A stretch of DNA of 64,000 nucleotides from CAZSDU01 sp963662525 (GTDB lineage Bacteria > Bacteroidota > Bacteroidia > Bacteroidales > FEN-979): contig OY759717.1 in the NCBI GenBank assembly GCA_963662525.1, forward strand, positions 2,790,001 to 2,854,000, written 5' to 3'. The position numbers and the translations under genes were made by a program. The notes beneath the pieces were generated by a model. It had not been told where the DNA came from. It did not search any database and saw only the letters and a program-made list of their open reading frames with translations. Below are positions 47,879 to 56,788 of the stretch, in pieces (the first letter of the stretch is position 1; every line of letters starts with the position of its first letter).

Positions 47879-48913
47879 TTATTCTTCCTTTTTTATCATT
47901 TGTTTTTCCAGTCGGTAAATGATCCTGACCAGATCATCAAAATTCCGCCAGTGAATATAATTTTTCCGGGCTTTTTTTATGTCAATGGCCGGCGAACCCA
48001 GCACGGTCATTCCTTCCTGGGTAATGTTTCCTTCCACGCCCGACTGGGCTCCGATTTTAACATTATCAGCAATGGTAAGATGCCCAACGATACCTACCTG
48101 TCCTCCGATCATACAGTTCCTTCCGATTTTTGTCGATCCTGAAATTCCCGTCTGTGCTGCTATTACTGTATTTTCCCCGATCTCCACATTATGTGCAACC
48201 TGGATCAGATTATCGAGTTTTACTCCTTTACGGATGATGGTTGATCCCAGTGTGGCCCGGTCGATAGTTGTGTTTGATCCCACTTCAACATTATCTTCAA
48301 GGATTACATTTCCGGTCTGTGGAACTTTCTGAAAATTATTATCGCTCTGGGGAGCAAAACCAAAACCATCGGAACCGATGACAACGCCGGAATGCAGGGT
48401 GCAATTACTCCCGACCTCACAGTCACGGTATATTTTCACACCCGGATAAAGAATGGTATGATCTCCGATTTTTACCCTGTCTGCAATATACACCTGGGGA
48501 TAGATCACCACATTGTTCCCAAGGACGGCATTCTCGCCGATAACAGAAAATTCAGCAATCGTCGGATTTTCACCTATAACAGCAGTCCCTGCAATCGATG
48601 TCTGGGCCGAGATTCCCTTTTTTATGCTCTCGGTCCGATTGAACATCTCCAATAGTTTTGCAAAAGCAGAATATGCATCTGCAACCTTGATAAGGGTCCC
48701 TGAAAAAGGCTGGGATGGAATGAAATCCTGGTTGATAACCACGATTGACGCTGCTGTAGTATACAGGTGATGAGCATACTTCATGTTGGCCAGGAAAGTC
48801 ATGGTCCCTGGCTTACCCTCTTCAATCTTGGAAAGACCGGAAACTTTTACATCTGGATTTCCTTCAATGGAACCATAAAGGATTCCGGCAATCTGACTGG
48901 CAGTGAATTCCAT
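47879..48913 (-). CDS. lpxD: LpxD: UDP-3-O-acylglucosamine N-acyltransferase
   Basis: A 344-residue LpxD, the third step of lipid A synthesis. N-terminal uridine-binding domain (FTASQIAGILYGSIEGNPD), then a left-handed beta-helix with the catalytic His in LIQVAHNVEIGENTVIAAQ, and a short C-terminal helix. This is the full canonical copy and heads the lpxD-lpxCfabZ-lpxA-ABC run. The HD hydrolase lies 62 bp upstream on the same strand. Confidence 0.96.
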   Translation of the reverse strand: MEFTASQIAGILYGSIEGNPDVKVSGLSKIEEGKPGTMTFLANMKYAHHLYTTAASIVVINQDFIPSQPFSGTLIKVADAYSAFAKLLEMFNRTESIKKGISAQTSIAGTAVIGENPTIAEFSVIGENAVLGNNVVIYPQVYIADRVKIGDHTILYPGVKIYRDCEVGSNCTLHSGVVIGSDGFGFAPQSDNNFQKVPQTGNVILEDNVEVGSNTTIDRATLGSTIIRKGVKLDNLIQVAHNVEIGENTVIAAQTGISGSTKIGRNCMIGGQVGIVGHLTIADNVKIGAQSGVEGNITQEGMTVLGSPAIDIKKARKNYIHWRNFDDLVRIIYRLEKQMIKKEE

Positions 48914-48975
48914 TATCTTCTGGTTAAAAACTGCTGCAAGTTATCGATTTTTTTTCGCAGGGTAAAAAATAATTT

Positions 48976-50235
48976 TTAACTGATTGACTGACTGGGCGAT
49001 ATGTCTTTTGGGTAGCATAGCAGGAACTTGCTTACCGTTGTGGGTAGCACGGCTATATTCAACTGTTCCGATGCTTCTGAAATATCGAGAAGTTCATTGT
49101 TTTTTACCTTAATTTTAATTTTGTCGTGCAGGGGATTGTAAGCTTTATTCTGCACTTTATCGAGGGCGACAAAATACCCGGTTTCTTCTTGCTTCAGATT
49201 ATACCGGATGGCAGTCTTAGCTCTGATGTCGTCAACATAAGCTGGATCAAATGCCGTATTTTGCAATTCAACCCGGAAGAGGCGACGGTTAAGCAGGTTT
49301 TTACATAAAGTTGAAAGAATGAGATCGGGATGATTTACCCATACTTTAATGGATGCTACAATATCGGAATCATCGAGTAGTGCGAAATTGTTCAGCCATG
49401 ATGGATCAGTGAAAAAATCATTTTTTGTGATATTCTTCTCAAGGAACAATGAAAATGCCGGTGTAGAATATAGCATGAATCCGGATTCTCCTAGCTTCTT
49501 TGCTCTCCTAAGAATATGGATCAGCATCTGGTCGGCAGAAAGAACAGTTTTATGCAGGTAAACCTGCCAGTACATGAGGCGGCGGGCAATGATAAATTTT
49601 TCGATGCTGTAGATCCCTTTGTTTTCCACCACAAGTTCATCATTACAAACGGTCAGCATATTGATGATCCTGTCGGTGCTGATCGTGCCTTCTGCCACAC
49701 CGGTAAAGAAACTATCGCGGGACAGATAATCAAGCCGGTCCATGTCCAGCTGACTTGAAACCAACTGGTGAAGGAATTTCTTAGGATACTGTCCGGTAAA
49801 TATTCTGAGTGCAATATCAAGTTGCCCCTGCATTTGTTTGTTTAATTCCTCTATGAACAGGAAGGAGAGGTCTTCATGTGTAAGGTCAGGTACGATAACC
49901 TGCTCGAGGGTATGCGAAAATGGCCCATGGCCAATATCATGCAGAAGGATGGCAAGTCTTACCCCGAGTGCTTCCTCATTGGAAATATCAATCCCCTTTG
50001 ACCTTAAAACCCCGATTGCCAGCCCCATCAGATGCATACTTCCCAGGGCATGCTGAAACCGGGTATGATGGGCGGAAGGGTATACATAATTCGTCAGACC
50101 CAATTGCTTGATCCTGCGGAGACGCTGAAAATACGGATGCTCCATGATATCAAATACCATTTCCCCGGGAATAGTAATGAAACCATATACCGGATCATTG
50201 ATATTCTTGTGCTTGTTGGTAGTACCGAAATTCAT
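48976..50235 (-). CDS. HD-domain phosphohydrolase (dNTPase-like)
   Basis: A 419-residue HD-superfamily protein related to dGTP triphosphohydrolases: TRFQHALGSMHLMGL, LLHDIGHGPFSHTLE (the His-Asp metal pair), and QLDMDRLDYLSRDS. The substrate is unproven; this family in Bacteroidota commonly sits just upstream of lpxD. The C-terminal 130 residues are less conserved. Confidence 0.9.
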   Translation of the reverse strand: MNFGTTNKHKNINDPVYGFITIPGEMVFDIMEHPYFQRLRRIKQLGLTNYVYPSAHHTRFQHALGSMHLMGLAIGVLRSKGIDISNEEALGVRLAILLHDIGHGPFSHTLEQVIVPDLTHEDLSFLFIEELNKQMQGQLDIALRIFTGQYPKKFLHQLVSSQLDMDRLDYLSRDSFFTGVAEGTISTDRIINMLTVCNDELVVENKGIYSIEKFIIARRLMYWQVYLHKTVLSADQMLIHILRRAKKLGESGFMLYSTPAFSLFLEKNITKNDFFTDPSWLNNFALLDDSDIVASIKVWVNHPDLILSTLCKNLLNRRLFRVELQNTAFDPAYVDDIRAKTAIRYNLKQEETGYFVALDKVQNKAYNPLHDKIKIKVKNNELLDISEASEQLNIAVLPTTVSKFLLCYPKDISPSQSIS

Positions 50236-50236
50236 T

Positions 50237-50244
50237 TAACTTTG
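50237..50244 (+). promoter_or_regulatory. -7 box upstream of porX
   Basis: TAACTTTG on the plus strand, 77 bp before the porX ATG, leaving a leader of about 70 nt. No obvious hairpin in the leader. Confidence 0.4.
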
Positions 50245-50321
50245 TTAAAAGATGATAAAAAGCAAGGGACTAGACAATAAAAGCAATATTACAACATTTA
50301 TATGTAAGAAAAAACAGATCA

Positions 50322-51875
50322 ATGGATAAGGATAACATTTTATGGGTAGATGATGAGATCGATTTGCTGAAACCTCATATCATATTTTTAAGAGAAAAGG
50401 GATACGATGTCAGTACTTCCAACAATGGCCAGGAGGCACTGGAATTGCTGAAAAGTAAAAATTTTGATATCGTTTTCCTCGATGAGCAGATGCCTGGTAT
50501 GTCGGGCATCGAAGTACTGATGAAAATCAAAAGCAGTTTCCCCGGACTCCCGGTGGTGATGATCACAAAAAGCGAAGAAGAGGCGATCATGGAGGATGCC
50601 ATTGGTTCCAATATTGCAGATTATCTGATTAAACCGGTAAAACCAAACCAAATTTTACTTTCCCTGAAAAAAAATCTTGAAAATAAAAAAATCGTTAGCG
50701 AAAAAACCACTATTCAGTATCAGCAGGAATTCCGCAACATTGGGATGGAGATCAGCGCCCGTTTGAATTTTGATGAATGGGCAGAGATTTACAAAAAAAT
50801 TACCTACTGGGAATTAAAACTCGGTCAATCCAGCGATGATGGGATGAATCAGGTACTTAAAATGCAGAAAGATGAGGCTAATCAGCTTTTCAGCAAGTAC
50901 CTCGAACGAAACTATCAGGATTGGATACAGGGAAAAGGGAGTGAACGCCCCATTCAATCTCATAACCTGGTAAAGGAAAAGATCTTCCCATTGCTGGCTG
51001 ATAATAAGCCTTTGTTTGTCATACTCATCGATAATCTGCGCTACGATCAATGGAAAGTGTTACAGCCAACCATGGAGGAATTTTTCAGGGTCGATTCAGA
51101 AGATATTTATTACAGTATTTTGCCCTCGGTTACTCAATATGCCAGAAATTCATTGTTTTCCGGATTATTACCAACGGAAATTGAGAAAAAGTACCCGAAA
51201 TACTGGGTCAATGAGGAGGAAGAAGGACCAAAAAACAATTACGAGAGTGAATTACTGGGTGAATTGCTCAGACGGTACGGACAGAACATCAAATATTCCT
51301 ATTATAAGGTGTTGAATCAGACATATGGAAAAAAGCTTGTCGAACTGATGCCTAACCTGATGGTTAATAAACTCAACTTTATCGTTTACAATTTTGTTGA
51401 TATGCTTTCCCATGCCCGGACCGAGATGGAAATTATCAGGGAACTGGCTGATGATGAGAAGGCATACCGGTCATTGACTGTCAGTTGGTTTCAGCATTCA
51501 CCACTGCTGGATATATTTAAGTTCCTGGCTGAAAAGGATGTTAATGTCGTGATTACCACCGATCATGGCTCCATCCGGGTGGGGAGTCCGGTCAAGGTGC
51601 TGGGCGACCGGAACACTAATTCCAACCTTCGCTATAAGACCGGGAAAGCCTTGAAATATGAACGAAATGAAGTGTTTGAAGTAAAAAATCCCGGGGATAT
51701 ATTTCTTCCCCGGGGTAATGTCAGTTCCTCCTTCGTATTTTGCAGGAAGGATGATTTCTTTGCATATCCGAATAATTATAACTACTACGTAAATTATTAC
51801 AAAAATACTTTCCAGCATGGAGGAATTTCGATGGAGGAGATATTGATCCCATTCGTGACACTTAGAAGGAAATAG
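50322..51875 (+). CDS. porX: PorX: response regulator with PglZ phosphatase domain
   Basis: A 517-residue two-domain regulator of the type IX secretion system. Residues 1-120 are a receiver domain with the acidic pocket Asp10-Asp11, phosphorylated Asp54 (FLDEQMPGMSG) and Lys in LIKPVKP. Residues about 200-515 are a PglZ/alkaline-phosphatase-type domain (FVILIDNLRYDQW, VVITTDHGSIRVG). Studied PorX proteins work with the sensor PorY and sigma factor SigP to control T9SS genes and hydrolyse oligonucleotides. PorY is not in the window. tsaE follows after 4 bp. Confidence 0.93.
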   Translation: MDKDNILWVDDEIDLLKPHIIFLREKGYDVSTSNNGQEALELLKSKNFDIVFLDEQMPGMSGIEVLMKIKSSFPGLPVVMITKSEEEAIMEDAIGSNIADYLIKPVKPNQILLSLKKNLENKKIVSEKTTIQYQQEFRNIGMEISARLNFDEWAEIYKKITYWELKLGQSSDDGMNQVLKMQKDEANQLFSKYLERNYQDWIQGKGSERPIQSHNLVKEKIFPLLADNKPLFVILIDNLRYDQWKVLQPTMEEFFRVDSEDIYYSILPSVTQYARNSLFSGLLPTEIEKKYPKYWVNEEEEGPKNNYESELLGELLRRYGQNIKYSYYKVLNQTYGKKLVELMPNLMVNKLNFIVYNFVDMLSHARTEMEIIRELADDEKAYRSLTVSWFQHSPLLDIFKFLAEKDVNVVITTDHGSIRVGSPVKVLGDRNTNSNLRYKTGKALKYERNEVFEVKNPGDIFLPRGNVSSSFVFCRKDDFFAYPNNYNYYVNYYKNTFQHGGISMEEILIPFVTLRRK

Positions 51876-51879
51876 CGAA

Positions 51880-52296
51880 ATGGCCAAATTTATTTGCAGG
51901 AGTGAAGGGGATTTGGTCAGGGCAGCGAAGGACATACTCGTGACTTATCCTGCTTCAAGGATTTTTGCTTTTTATGGTAAGATGGGTTCAGGCAAGACAA
52001 CTTTCATCAAGGTACTTTGTCGGGAACTGGGAGTATCTGATCTCGTTCAAAGCCCATCGTTCTCAATCATCAACGAATATAAAACCCATTCAGGCGATGC
52101 TATATTCCATTTTGATTTTTTCCGTATAAAAAAAGTTGAAGAGGTTTTCGACATAGGTTATGAAGAATACCTTTACTCCGGTTCCTGGTGTTTCCTTGAA
52201 TGGCCGGAACTGATCGGTGATCTCTTGCCCGAAGAATCTGTGAATATCCGGATCACAGAAGACCCCCAGACCAGCTTCCGCCACATTGAATTCTGA
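51880..52296 (+). CDS. tsaE: TsaE: tRNA threonylcarbamoyladenosine synthesis ATPase
   Basis: A 138-residue P-loop ATPase that supports TsaB-TsaD in making t6A at position 37 of ANN-decoding tRNAs. It has GKMGSGKTTFIK, SPSFSIINEY, HFDFFRI and FLEWPE, the family landmarks. It follows porX by 4 bp and ends at a TGA that is also the first bases of a TGATCCCCCC repeat. Confidence 0.95.
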   Translation: MAKFICRSEGDLVRAAKDILVTYPASRIFAFYGKMGSGKTTFIKVLCRELGVSDLVQSPSFSIINEYKTHSGDAIFHFDFFRIKKVEEVFDIGYEEYLYSGSWCFLEWPELIGDLLPEESVNIRITEDPQTSFRHIEF

Positions 52297-52353
52297 TCCC
52301 CCCTGATCCCCCCTGTTCCCCTGTCACCTTGTTACTTTGTCACTCTGTTACCT
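52294..52353. repeat. Decamer and octamer repeats starting at the tsaE stop
   Basis: TGATCCCCCC twice (52294-52313; the first TGA is the tsaE stop) and TGTTCCCC, then octamers TGTCACCT, TGTTACTT, TGTCACTC, TGTTACCT (52322-52353). The array fills most of the gap before the alanine dehydrogenase-like gene. Confidence 0.85.
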
Positions 52354-52385
52354 TTTTTATTATCTTCGTATAAATTTTTTGACTT

Positions 52386-53609
52386 ATGGAAGATCCCCGC
52401 TCTGATTATATCCGTATGTCGCCTGCCGAACGTTTGCTTCCCCAGGAAGAGATGCTGGAAGTAGCCCGTCAACGTAGCAGTCTGACCATCGGGGTTCCCA
52501 AAGAAATTTCGTTACAGGAAAACCGTATTTCTCTGGTTCCCGACGGAGTTGCCCTCCTATGCCGGAATGCTCATCAGGTTATTATCGAATCCGGTGCTGG
52601 TATCACTGCTCATTTTTCGGATCATGAATATGCAGAAGCCGGGGCACAAATTGTAGATTCTCCCCAGGATGTTTTCAAGGCGGATATTCTATTAAAAGTA
52701 GCCCCAACGACCAAGGCGGAAATTGAACTTTTGCATCCAAAGCAAACCCTGGTTTCCGCCATTCAGATTGCCATGCAATGCGAAGAATATTTCCGTGGAC
52801 TAAGCTCGCGAAAAGTAACGGCTTTAGCTTTTGAACTTATCCGAGACAAGACTAATCAGCTGGCTGTTACCCGGGCCATGAGCGAAATTGCAGGGAGCAC
52901 ATCCATATTCATTGCCGCTGAATATTTGGCTGATAAGGAATATGGCAGGGGAAAGATGTTCGGGGGATTTACAGGAATAAATCCTTCGGAAGTAGTTATT
53001 ATTGGTGCAGGAACTGTGGCCGAGTTTGCTGCCCGCTCAGCCATAGGACTGGGAGCATTGGTCAAGGTGTTTGATAATTCCATCTACAGGTTACGACGTC
53101 TGCAGAATAATCTCGGACAGAGGGTATTTACTTCCATTTTACATCCGAAAGTACTTACGGAATCAATGCGTACAGCCGATGTCGTGATCGGCGCCATACA
53201 CTCCACCATGGGCAGAACACCTTGTATCATTAGCGGGGAAATGGTCAGGCAGATGAAAGAAGGATCGGTTGTGATCGATGTCAGCATTGACCAGGGCGGA
53301 TGTTTTGAATCATCCAAACCTACCAGTCACAGCAACCCTGTTTTTAAAATGCATGGTGTAACCCATTACTGTGTTCCCAACATCCCATCCAAAGTTCCAC
53401 ATACCGCATCACAGGCACTGAATAATATCTTTGTCCCAATTATTCTTGATATCGGACAGCATGGAGGAATTGAGAATTTGCTCAAGCGCGATTATGGGGT
53501 ACGTCAGGGAGTGTACATTTTTAACGGAATGAGTACGAACCTTTTTATCAGCCGCCAGTATAACCTGCCCTTTCAGGATATCGACCTGCTGATGGCAGCA
53601 TTTCATTAA
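52386..53609 (+). CDS. Alanine dehydrogenase-like protein (AlaDH/PNT family)
   Basis: A 407-residue NAD(P)-binding protein of the alanine dehydrogenase/transhydrogenase group with an N-terminal extension of about 35 residues. IGVPKEI and ENRISLVPDGV start the catalytic domain, VVIIGAGTVAEFAARSA is the Rossmann motif, and DVSIDQGGCFE carries the conserved Asp (residue 302). Lys104 matches the catalytic Lys75 of the mycobacterial enzyme, but the partner His96 is Gln127 (SAIQIAM). The reaction (alanine to pyruvate and ammonia) is therefore less certain. Confidence 0.85.
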   Translation: MEDPRSDYIRMSPAERLLPQEEMLEVARQRSSLTIGVPKEISLQENRISLVPDGVALLCRNAHQVIIESGAGITAHFSDHEYAEAGAQIVDSPQDVFKADILLKVAPTTKAEIELLHPKQTLVSAIQIAMQCEEYFRGLSSRKVTALAFELIRDKTNQLAVTRAMSEIAGSTSIFIAAEYLADKEYGRGKMFGGFTGINPSEVVIIGAGTVAEFAARSAIGLGALVKVFDNSIYRLRRLQNNLGQRVFTSILHPKVLTESMRTADVVIGAIHSTMGRTPCIISGEMVRQMKEGSVVIDVSIDQGGCFESSKPTSHSNPVFKMHGVTHYCVPNIPSKVPHTASQALNNIFVPIILDIGQHGGIENLLKRDYGVRQGVYIFNGMSTNLFISRQYNLPFQDIDLLMAAFH

Positions 53610-53626
53610 TCCCTGGAATAAGAAGT

Positions 53627-54736
53627 ATGAATTTATCCGGAAGGGTTATACGTGTTGACCATACCCGTCTTGTTTGCGGGGGATCCTGGATGCAGTTGGA
53701 AAAGTTCCTTACTGCAAATCGCTTTCTCAAGGGCAGAATCTTTATTCTGACAGATCAAAATACCAGACAATATTGCCTGCCTGTCTTGTTATCGCATCTT
53801 CAAGCGCTAAAATCTGCTGTGATCCTGGAAATCTCGGCCGGTGAAAATAGCAAAACACTCCAGCATGCTTCCTCCTTATGGCAGCAATTGTCTGACGGGC
53901 AGGCCGACCGGAAAACCTTGCTTATCAATCTGGGTGGAGGTGTCGTCACCGACCTGGGTGGCTTTATCGCAGCCGGCTATATGCGTGGAATACCCTATAT
54001 TAATATTCCAACTTCCTTAATGGGACAAGTTGATGCAGCCATCGGAGGAAAAACAGCCATTAACCTTCAGGGAATAAAAAATCAGATTGGTTTTTTTTAT
54101 TCTCCTCAGGCAGTTTTTGTATTTACAGAGTTTCTTCACTCCCTGAGCCCGGAACACCTTAAATCGGGTTTTTCAGAGATCCTGAAGACGGCCTTGGTAG
54201 GAGACCCTTCATTTTACCGGGGAATCACACGTCTTTCTATATTGCAATGGCAACAATTGCACCCAACCGATAAAAAATGGAAAGAAATAATTCAGAAAAC
54301 CATGGTCATAAAAAACCGGATGGTCAGAAATGATTTCCTGGAAAAGAATCAAAGAAAAATCCTGAATTTCGGACATACTTTCGGTCATGCATTTGAAACT
54401 CTGTCATACCAGCACAGAGAGATACCACTTCTTCATGGCGAGGCTGTGGCCCGGGGAATGATTGCCGCATCATTCCTTTCATCAATAAAAACAGGGCTTA
54501 AGGAAGCTGACCGGGATATGATAATCAATTATATCATGGAGGGATTCTCCATCCGTAAACCTGGAATTGAGGATTTTTCCCTGCTCAGGGAGTTAATGTT
54601 GCATGATAAGAAAAATATGGATGGAAGAATCCGTTTCACATTACTGAAACAACCCGGTTCAGCTATCATTAACGTGCCGTGTGCAGAGGAAGATGTTTTT
54701 CAGGCTTACCAGTTATATATGAACCGATTGTCATGA
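53627..54736 (+). CDS. aroB: 3-dehydroquinate synthase
   Basis: A 369-residue AroB, second step of the shikimate pathway, turning DAHP into 3-dehydroquinate with NAD and a divalent metal. Seen: LLINLGGGVVTDLGGFIAAGY, IPTSLMGQVDAAIGGKTAIN, NFGHTFGHAFE (metal-binding His) and LLHGEAVARGM. aroA follows after 1 bp. Nearby alanine dehydrogenase is 17 bp upstream and may be co-transcribed. Confidence 0.96.
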   Translation: MNLSGRVIRVDHTRLVCGGSWMQLEKFLTANRFLKGRIFILTDQNTRQYCLPVLLSHLQALKSAVILEISAGENSKTLQHASSLWQQLSDGQADRKTLLINLGGGVVTDLGGFIAAGYMRGIPYINIPTSLMGQVDAAIGGKTAINLQGIKNQIGFFYSPQAVFVFTEFLHSLSPEHLKSGFSEILKTALVGDPSFYRGITRLSILQWQQLHPTDKKWKEIIQKTMVIKNRMVRNDFLEKNQRKILNFGHTFGHAFETLSYQHREIPLLHGEAVARGMIAASFLSSIKTGLKEADRDMIINYIMEGFSIRKPGIEDFSLLRELMLHDKKNMDGRIRFTLLKQPGSAIINVPCAEEDVFQAYQLYMNRLS

Positions 54737-54737
54737 C

Positions 54738-55991
54738 ATGGAATCCCTGATCATCAGCAAGAAAGATAAAATCCTGAAAGGAATTCTTGATCTCCCTGCC
54801 TCAAAAAGTTTAAGCAATCGTTTATTGATGATCAGGGCCTTATCGGATCAGGATTTTCCAATTGAAAACCTTTCGTTATCAGAGGACACCCGTTTGCTGG
54901 TTAAATTACTTGCCAATATCAAATCGGGTTGCAGGCAGAAGAAATATACAGAACTCGACACGGCAAATGCGGGAACAGTATTGCGGTTTCTGACTGCATA
55001 CCTGGCATTTCAGCCTGGGAACTGGATACTCACAGGTTCTGAGAGAATGAAACAACGACCTGTTGGAGTACTCGTGGAAGCGCTAAAGATCCTGGGTGCA
55101 GATATTGAATACCTTGGTAAACTTGGCTTCCCTCCCTTGATTGTTCATGGTAAAGATTTAAAGGGACATGAAATCCGCATCAACCCGGGGATCAGCAGCC
55201 AATATATTTCTGCTCTCATGATGATTGCACCGAAGCTTCCCCGTGGACTTACCATACTGATGCAGGGAAATTCTGTTTCTACTCCCTATATTGAAATGAC
55301 TGCAGGCCTGATGAAGTTTTTTGGTGCTGGTGTTACTTTCAACAAGGATTGTATTCATGTTGATCCGGGAATATACCATCCCCATCCTTTTACCGTGGAA
55401 GCTGATTGGTCGGCCGCTGCCTTCTGGTATGAACTGGCATCCATGGCCGATAATGTTGATCTTGAATTGAACGGACTCAGCAAAAACAGCCTGCAAGGTG
55501 ATGCCATTTTATCCAGCATGTTTCAGAATTTTGGAGTACATACCATTTTTTACGAAAACAGTATTAAATTGAACAAAATAGAAAATAATACCAATGAGTA
55601 TTTTTTCAATTTCAATGATTATCCCGATATTGCACCTGCAGTAATGACTACCTGCGCCATGCTTGGCCTTCATGGCCGTTTTGAAGGTTTAAAAAGCCTG
55701 AAGATCAAAGAAACTGATCGTTTACTGGCCCTGAAGAATGAATTTATTAAATTAGGTATCCTGATTGCAGTTTCCGATACTGACATACCCATACTGGAGA
55801 TGAAAGCAAGCCAAGTTATACAGGGAACGGACTTGGTGTTTGAAACTTATGGAGATCACCGCATGGCCATGACCTTTGCCATGCTTGCCATAGCTACCGG
55901 TCCGGTTAAAATTATCAATCCCAGGGTGGTGAACAAATCCTATCCTTCTTTCTGGGAGCATTTGCAATTGGTTGGATTTGAAATCAAATAA
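54738..55991 (+). CDS. aroA: EPSP synthase (3-phosphoshikimate 1-carboxyvinyltransferase)
   Basis: A 417-residue AroA, which joins PEP to shikimate-3-phosphate. LPASKSLSNRLL, NAGTVLRFLTAYL, SERMKQRPVGVLV, GISSQYISALMMIA, and KIKETDRL with the later GDHRMAMTFAM are the family landmarks. Several positions depart from the common consensus (Ala-Asn-Ala-Gly for Gly-Asn-Ala-Gly; Ser-Glu-Arg for Gly-Asp-x-Arg), as in other Bacteroidota enzymes. It is coupled to aroB. Confidence 0.94.
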   Translation: MESLIISKKDKILKGILDLPASKSLSNRLLMIRALSDQDFPIENLSLSEDTRLLVKLLANIKSGCRQKKYTELDTANAGTVLRFLTAYLAFQPGNWILTGSERMKQRPVGVLVEALKILGADIEYLGKLGFPPLIVHGKDLKGHEIRINPGISSQYISALMMIAPKLPRGLTILMQGNSVSTPYIEMTAGLMKFFGAGVTFNKDCIHVDPGIYHPHPFTVEADWSAAAFWYELASMADNVDLELNGLSKNSLQGDAILSSMFQNFGVHTIFYENSIKLNKIENNTNEYFFNFNDYPDIAPAVMTTCAMLGLHGRFEGLKSLKIKETDRLLALKNEFIKLGILIAVSDTDIPILEMKASQVIQGTDLVFETYGDHRMAMTFAMLAIATGPVKIINPRVVNKSYPSFWEHLQLVGFEIK

Positions 55992-55996
55992 TTTCT

Positions 55997-56004
55997 TAAT
56001 TTTG
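55997..56004 (+). promoter_or_regulatory. -7 box upstream of the LutA-like gene
   Basis: TAATTTTG on the plus strand, 49 bp before the ATG at 56054; a TTTG lies 16 bp upstream, a short spacing. Confidence 0.4.
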
Positions 56005-56053
56005 ATTTTTATTTTAATAATTTTACTTCTTAACGCTCCCCACTCACCTAATT

Positions 56054-56773
56054 ATGCTCGTCGATATTTTCATCCCCTGTTTTGTTGACCAGGTTTATCC
56101 GGAGACAGGTATGAATATGGTCAGGATCCTTGAAAAACTGGGTGTTGATGTACACTATAACGGAAACCAGACCTGCTGTGGACAGATGGCCTTTAACAGT
56201 GGTTTCTGGGATGATGCAAAAGAAATGGGAGAGAAATTCCTGAAAGACTTCTCAAACGATCGTCCTGTTGTCGGTCCTTCCGCATCCTGCATTGGCTTTG
56301 TCAGGAATTATTATCCCTGGCTGTTTCATAATACTGCATATCACCTTGAGTATAAACAACTGAAAAAAAATATTTTCGAGTTTACTGATTTCCTTGTAAA
56401 CATTTTAAAGATCGAGGATGTGGGAGCCAGTTTTGCACATTCAGTTACCTATCATGATTCCTGTGCTGCTTTGCGTGAATACGGACTGACTGATGAACCC
56501 AGGAAGTTGCTGAAACAGGTTCGCGGGCTGGAACTCCGGGAAATGAAGGACAATGATGTCTGCTGTGGTTTTGGAGGCACTTTCTCCGTGAAATTTGAAC
56601 CTGTTTCCACCGCCATGGCTGAGCAAAAAGTTAACAGGGCTCTTGAAACCGGGGCCGAATTCATTGTCTCCACTGATTCTTCCTGCCTGATGCATCAGCA
56701 GGCATACATCGACAAGCATAATCTTCCGATTCAGACCATGCACATCATTGATGTACTGGCATCCGGCTGGTAA
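56054..56773 (+). CDS. LutA/YkgE-like (Fe-S)-binding oxidoreductase
   Basis: A 239-residue protein with two CCG-type domains: NQTCCGQMAFNSGF and NDVCCGFGGTFSVKF, each with a preceding single Cys (IPCFVD; HDSCAAL). Relatives include LutA of lactate use and heterodisulfide reductase subunit B-like proteins. LutB and LutC partners are not adjacent, so lactate use is not established. tex follows after 15 bp. Confidence 0.88.
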   Translation: MLVDIFIPCFVDQVYPETGMNMVRILEKLGVDVHYNGNQTCCGQMAFNSGFWDDAKEMGEKFLKDFSNDRPVVGPSASCIGFVRNYYPWLFHNTAYHLEYKQLKKNIFEFTDFLVNILKIEDVGASFAHSVTYHDSCAALREYGLTDEPRKLLKQVRGLELREMKDNDVCCGFGGTFSVKFEPVSTAMAEQKVNRALETGAEFIVSTDSSCLMHQQAYIDKHNLPIQTMHIIDVLASGW

Positions 56774-56788
56774 TTCTCAAAGATCATT

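Noticed and set aside
51498..51935. Open frame antisense to the end of porX and the start of tsaE
   Set aside because: It spans two real genes on the other strand and has no family resemblance.
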